DNA from: Toxonevra muliebris
Taxonomy: Eukaryota; Arthropoda; Insecta; Diptera; Pallopteridae
Assembly (NCBI GenBank): GCA_963691655.1
Contig: CAVNUY010000012.1
Span: 186,001 to 250,000 of the forward strand
Direction of reading: 5' to 3'
DNA: 64,000 nt
Shown: in pieces, positions 58,580 to 64,000 of the stretch
How the letters are laid out: the number at the start of each line of letters is the position of its first letter
How positions within the stretch are numbered: the stretch's first letter is position 1
Program-made: the position numbers and the translations under genes
The notes under the pieces: model-generated
Told to the model about the DNA's origin: nothing
The model's input: only the letters and a program-made list of their open reading frames with translations
Databases searched by the model: none

Positions 58580-59251
58580 GGGACATAACAATTTTATCTA
58601 TTAATAAAACACAGAATTTTTTGAGATATTGAGTTAATATTTATTGTGGGCACTACACACAAGCATTACACTTTATGAATGAAATTTACAGCGATCAATT
58701 CTTTGTACCCAATTTTCGACCACTCTCGCACACATTTCGACCGAAACGTTGACAATTTCGCGTTTGATATTGTCTTTGAGCTCGTCTAAAGTTGCTGGCT
58801 TGTTGGCATAGACCAGTGATTTGATATAGCCCCATAAAAAGAAATCCAATGGCCATTCCACCAGAACATTTCTCGAGATAACACGTTCACCGGATTTGCC
58901 TTTCAATAAATCGATTGTGACGCATGCTGTGTGCCTAGTGGCACCGTCTTGTTGAAACCACATATCGTTGATGTCAAGTTCATTCAATTCTGGCCACAAA
59001 TAATCGTCCAACATAACACGATAGTGCTCTCCATTGACGGTAACATGACGGTCGTTTTCGCTGTAAACGGGCTCGTGATAGTCATATGATCAAATCTAAT
59101 TTCATTCATAAAATGTAATGCTTGTGTGTAGGTAGTGCCCACAATAAATTTGAACTCAATATCTCAAAAAATTCTGTGTGTAGTGCCCACAACAAATTTG
59201 AACTCAATATCTCAAAAAATTCTGTGTTAATAGATAAAATTGCTATGTCCT
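58580..59251 (-). mobile_element. mariner-type element, unit 3
   Basis: Same as unit 1 in length and deletion state (transposase fragment 58673-59014). TA flanks at 58578 and 59252. Confidence 0.8.
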
Positions 59252-59542
59252 TAATGGAAAACCCTTTAAAATTTTGCAGGTTCACATTTGCCTCACAATG
59301 CGCAGATATCATCTTTTAAATTTTCAAGCACTACCACCGATATCAACTACGCTTAATTGGTTAGTCACTTAGTTAGTCACTTAAGAAAACTGCGAGCTTG
59401 TTAGGTATCATATTGAAGGCATGTGAAAGCAGTACCACAATTTCATCCAAATTTCACTGGTCTAGATTTTTCAAAATATTATTATTTTTTTATATTTCAA
59501 AAGTATAGGCTTTTAAAAGTATACTATAAAATTTTCAAAAAA

Positions 59543-62500
59543 GAAAGCCCATGTCTTTTCCTTTGATAACTTTGATGTCCAAAAGTGGGCTGAGGATTGT
59601 TTATCTATTAAAATGAACGTATAGTAACTCGACACACCTTATCTCGTTCAAATTTGGTGTGGTAACTACTACCCAATTTGAATAAACTTTGGCAGGTTTG
59701 AGCCCGATCGATGTTAAGAGTGGGTTCCCTTGAAATGAAATCTCCCATGTGTCATAAGAATTCCGGATTCAGAAAGTACATTTTTAATAATGTACGAATC
59801 CTATAAAAATTGGTTAAGTTTTGGACCGAGAAAGTTCAGGGTCGCCCTAAAATAACACTTACCGAGATCAATTTCAAGGTATTATTCGTTTTTGTAAAAT
59901 GTTTATATAAAAAGTGCGTGTCGCGCTGTTATAATATGAAAATATACCGTTGCGGGGAATTTGATCGAAAATCGGGGAGTTTCCCGAGGGCTATCGGGGA
60001 GAAAGAAAAAGTTAGTTGGCATCCCTGCAAACAAACAAACTCCGCTCGTATTTTAATTTCTCCCTCTCTTCTCTTTTTCTCTCTTCTCTTTGTTATTTAG
60101 AGTAGCACAGTTATGCCGCGCAGTAGTGTGAGCGAGAGGGGAACTGGACATTACAGTTATCTTACATCTTACGTTACAGTTATTCTTACATTTTACACAT
60201 TTGAAATTTTACCCATACCGTGAGCTAAAATGTTTACACATCAAAAATATTACATATATGAAAAACGCGGAAAACTACTGTTTAAAATTTGTAAACTATT
60301 AAAATAAACTCCGTCAATTTGTTTCTTAGTCACTGAATTACCATGTTTTTATAAAAATTATTAAGTAATTTTTTAAACAGCAGTCTCACAACCAAACAAC
60401 AAAAGGGTGGCAAAACAAAATGTATTTATCCATAAAATATTAGTATTTTCCAATAAAATGCAACAGTGCATCTTCGGCAACCCCATTTTATTTGAAGTGA
60501 TGTAGGTTTTTTCCGTCAGCAAAATATGTATAAGTGAAATATGTTCATACTGTCGCGAAGCGACCCTGCCCCTTTAGTATTGAATAAATTTTTAAAAAAT
60601 AAAGAAACAAAATTATTATAAAATTCTTATATTTTAAAAAAATATTACAGTTTTATTTTATATCGATGGTTAACACGTTCGCGGACACTCAAAATTGTAT
60701 CGAGGTGCAAAAAAAAACATGGCGGCTCTCTTAAAGTAATCGTAATATTTAAATTTTGATTATACACGTTTTTTCCAAGGTGTAACAATATCACATTTTA
60801 CTAGTTATATACACTGAAAACTAAAGCACTACATAGATCAGTTCAGTTGTGGATTATGTGGATGCTATATAGAATTGAATGTCGAAATTGGTATTCTTGA
60901 TTTGAATACTATAGCATTCACGTCATATTGTGACACCATGAAAATGAATGTTATAGCCAGTGATGTTACACGTACAGTAATTACGTTTTTGTACGGTAAT
61001 TTGGGGTAGCGTACAGTAGGACAGTAATTGCTCAGAAAAGTAACGTAATTTAAAAAATGTAGGGTAAAAATTGACAAAAACAGTAATTTTAAAAATGCAA
61101 CAGAAATTCTTAACACACATGCTAAACTTAATAATTTTTGGACTCGGAAAACTACTAGCTTTTGCTTTATTACTTTTTGCGAGATTGTCCTTCAGAAAAT
61201 AAAAAATCAACTCTGTGTGGTACCTACCCCACCTTGCATCACTGCATAAATATAATGGCGATCAAAGCGTTTTCTGTTTTTGGTTCGCGCGCTTCGTGAG
61301 AAATTTGTCTTTGCTGCGTAAATATACTGTTTTTAAGCATCTTTTAAAGATAAATGTACATCTTGTAAAAAACAGGTACTAAATTGAATGAAATTAAATA
61401 TATTTGTATGGTGATTGCATATAAAAGCTTATCATTTTTGCAGAAAAAATGGGCTCAGAAGAATGCTCGGATGATAAATACAAAATAAGAATACATAAGT
61501 ATTGCACTTCGTGAGAAAACACCTTCAAATTTGTATGTTAAAGCCCAAAAGGTTTTTTAATAGATGCAAAATTTGTCGGTTTGATGGAAAAGTTGGTATG
61601 AGTGAAATTAAAAACCATGCTCAAAGTCTACGTCACATTAAAAATGAGAATTCCCTTAAAAAACAAACCTCGATTTGTGATGTTATCAGAGTCGGCGGTA
61701 AGAGAAATGAAAAAGAATCTGAGCTCGTTATTGCCAGCTTTATTGTAAAGCATAATCTCGCTTTTAATACAGCTCCTGATTTCTGAGCGTTATTAAAAAG
61801 GATTTCTTTAAATTGTAAATCTATTGAAAATTCATCATCACGGTATAAAGCAAACTATGATTGTAAAAAATGTTTTAGGCAAATGTGAAAGGGATAAATT
61901 AAGTCGTTTACAACAAAATATATTTTCGCTTATAATTGACGAGTCCACCGATGTAGGAAACTTGAAGCAGTTGCCTTTAGTTGTTCGCCTTTTCAATAAT
62001 GTAAATTTTAAGGCTGAAGACAAGTTTTTGAGGTTGATTGAGGTGACTGAAGCGACTGCTGAAGCTTTTCCTTTTTCCATCAAAACAACATCCCATGCAA
62101 AGAAAATTTAATTGGATTTGCAGCAGATGGTGCAAATAATATGACCGGGCAACATAACTCTTTTTGTTCAAGATTTAAGGAAATTATTCCATCTTTATTT
62201 AGTATAAAATGTGTTTGCCATTGCTTTCATCTATGTGCTTTATATGCTTGCTCAAAACTTCCAGAATCGTTAGAAAAAGGGTTGCGAAATGTATATAACT
62301 ACATAAGTTATAGTCATAAAAGAACCTTTGAGCTTAGTACATTTCAGAAGGTGTGGCACCTAAAACCTCAAAATGATTCACCCTTCAGGAACGCGCAAGC
62401 TATCAATAGTTAATTGTGTTAAAAGAGTTTTAAATCATTTTATAGCCCTCAAAATGTATTTCAAAGTCGAATCACAAATAAATAAAATTAGTTCAGCAGA

Positions 62501-64000
62501 AAACATATTCGAGTGGTTTGAAAATCCGCTGACTAAGTTATATTTGGAGTTTTTGGAATACATTCTTCCGCTTTTTACTAACTTTAACACAGAAAAGCAA
62601 TGTGAAAAGGTAAGAATCTATGTACTTTATGAACGAATTAGTCTTATTCATATCACAATTTTAGAAAATTTTATTGATCCTAAATATATAAATAATAATT
62701 TAATTGGTAATTTAAATTTCGCTGACACCAAATTTCACCTACCTTTAAAAAAAGTATACCTAGGAGGAATATTAAACGCATATTTTTTAGGAAACGTTTT
62801 GGATGTTGAAGCAGAAAACTTTTTGCCTGAATTTCTATATTGAAGGTATTTTACAAATAAAAAAATGATTTCCGATTGGCACTCAAAAAGCACAAGTTTT
62901 TAAACTTCTTAACATTTTGAATCCATTACATTTCAATGAAAATGTATCTATTGCACCATTAGCTGCACGTTTTCCCCATGTCATTACAGAAGATGATCTA
63001 AATGATTTGGATAATGAATTTCGTCTTATTAGAAATTTGACAAATATTGAAAAAGATGATATTATGGAATTTTGGAAAAATGTTTTTGATATAAAGAAAG
63101 GTGATGATTCCTTAATGACTCCACATCTCAAAAAGTTACTGAAACATATATTTTCCTTGCCACATAGTTCGGCAATAGTAGAAAGAATTTTTTCCATAAT
63201 CAATTTAAACAAAACTAAAATAAGAAATAGGTTGGATACATCCACATTACATAGATGGTATTTTACTTTCGAAAAATTTTATTGATGAAAATGAAGAGAT
63301 TGTGGTAATATCACTTTTGAAAACAATCTCTTTCAATTGTTAAGTAAAACTATGTATGACCACCATACCAATTAAAATAATTTTGAAACCTTCAAAGTTC
63401 CTTATTGAATGTAATAAATTATGTGTTTATGTAGTACTTATGATACAAAAATTTCATGTTTGGTATAAAACTTTTAATTTTTCTGTTTTTAAAAATATAC
63501 TTATCATTTTAAAAAAGTTGATTCTGAAATGCAATAATAACTATATATTCCTATATTAAATGTGTATGCATGAAAAAAAGTTAAGGTTATGTAAATATGC
63601 TAAAAGTCCGTTTTTTATGACAATGTATTATTTTTTTATATATATATATAAGTATGTACATACTATAAGCCTGAAAACAAAAATTGTTTTTTTTTTTGTA
63701 ATGTAACGAATGGAATTATAATTGTTTTGTCTCTTTTTCAATAAAAATATGGTGTTTTTATTAATCTAGATTTTTTTTTTAAACTTAGAGTAATTTTGTC
63801 TGAAAAACGGAATTTTTTTTGGAAGGAGACAGTAATTTTGCCTTTTTAATGTAACATCCCTGGTTATAGCATTCATGTCCGCGAACGTGTTAAGGTCACA
63901 GATGTGGTAAGTGCTAGTATCGATGGAAGACAAGACAATAACGCAATACATTTTTATAAACATATAAAAATAAGTTTAAAATAAAAAAAAATAAAACAAT
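59543..64000 (+). repeat. array unit 4, cut by the window end
   Basis: Runs to the region corresponding to about 47410 in unit 1. The Helitron-like end is changed to CTTTAG here. Confidence 0.9.
60958..63862 (+). mobile_element. hAT transposon in unit 4
   Basis: Perfect TSD GTTATAGC (60950-60957 and 63863-63870). Pseudogene 61449-63285, closest to unit 3. Confidence 0.9.

Larger units (their letters stand above)
54023..59542 (+). repeat. array unit 3
   Basis: Lacks 7 bases at its start and shares with unit 4 a 4-base loss before AAGTCG (about 56376). It has a 12-base duplication GTTAGTCACTTA near 59360. Confidence 0.9.
43001..64000 (+). repeat. tandem array of about 5.5-kb composite units
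   Basis: The same sequence recurs head to tail with starts at 43001, 48482, 54023 and 59543 (lengths 5481, 5541, 5520 and at least 4458). Each unit begins inside the 1058-bp hAT element, at GAAAGCCCATGTC; unit 3 lacks 7 bases there. At the junction the preceding bases are A-rich on both sides, so the first duplication used little or no homology. Units differ by a few percent at most. The window ends within unit 4. Confidence 0.95.

Overview
The window is eukaryotic and almost wholly transposable-element DNA. AT-rich sequence, a Jockey-type LINE, BEL/Pao and Ty3/gypsy LTR elements, a GIY-YIG Penelope-like element, and hAT, Tc1/mariner, TTAA-flanked and Helitron-like DNA elements point to insect, probably dipteran (fruit-fly-like), heterochromatin. 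The organism is inferred from this element mix; no host gene was recognised.

Layout. 1-1410: two small TIR elements (one a hAT-type MITE with a perfect 8-bp TSD). 1421-6445: 5'-truncated Jockey-like LINE (+) with a 10-bp TSD, split by a 2.3-kb DNA transposon that carries a spliced, damaged DUF4806-like gene. 6446-8099: a 145-bp MITE, an unidentified ORF remnant and a dispersed hairpin repeat. 8100-15265: BEL/Pao retrotransposon (-), defective. 15357-18107: Penelope-like element (-) with its 5' repeat. 18108-25546: Ty3/gypsy element A (-), inserted in that repeat, with two 856-bp LTRs, an AAAT TSD and an unusual third ORF. 25551-27489: MITE/hairpin sequences and a second Penelope fragment. 27651-27699: a hammerhead-ribozyme-like motif. 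28240-34680: Ty3/gypsy element B (+), whose RT is split by a 1.9-kb long-TIR (foldback-like) element with a tRNA-like sequence in each TIR. 34685-39780: dispersed repeats, a LINE 3' fragment, a minisatellite and a gypsy gag fragment. 39781-43000: a 1.4-kb inverted arm, then two hAT-type elements nested in a Penelope 5' repeat.

43001 to the end of the window is a tandem array of about 5.5-kb units (three complete, one cut by the window edge). Each unit is a composite of a hAT-MITE tail, a Penelope 5' repeat, a Helitron-like 3' end, a TTAA-flanked (piggyBac-like) element split by a 2.9-kb hAT transposon, and a deleted mariner. All copies share the same disabling changes, so the cluster decayed before it was amplified.

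Nearly every coding region is broken by stops, frameshifts or loss of catalytic segments. The nesting order can be read from target-site duplications. The best candidates for something undescribed are the composite array, the tRNA-like sequences inside foldback TIRs, the hammerhead motif beside Penelope fragments, and gypsy A's acidic third ORF with an in-frame TAG before a basic C-terminal tail.
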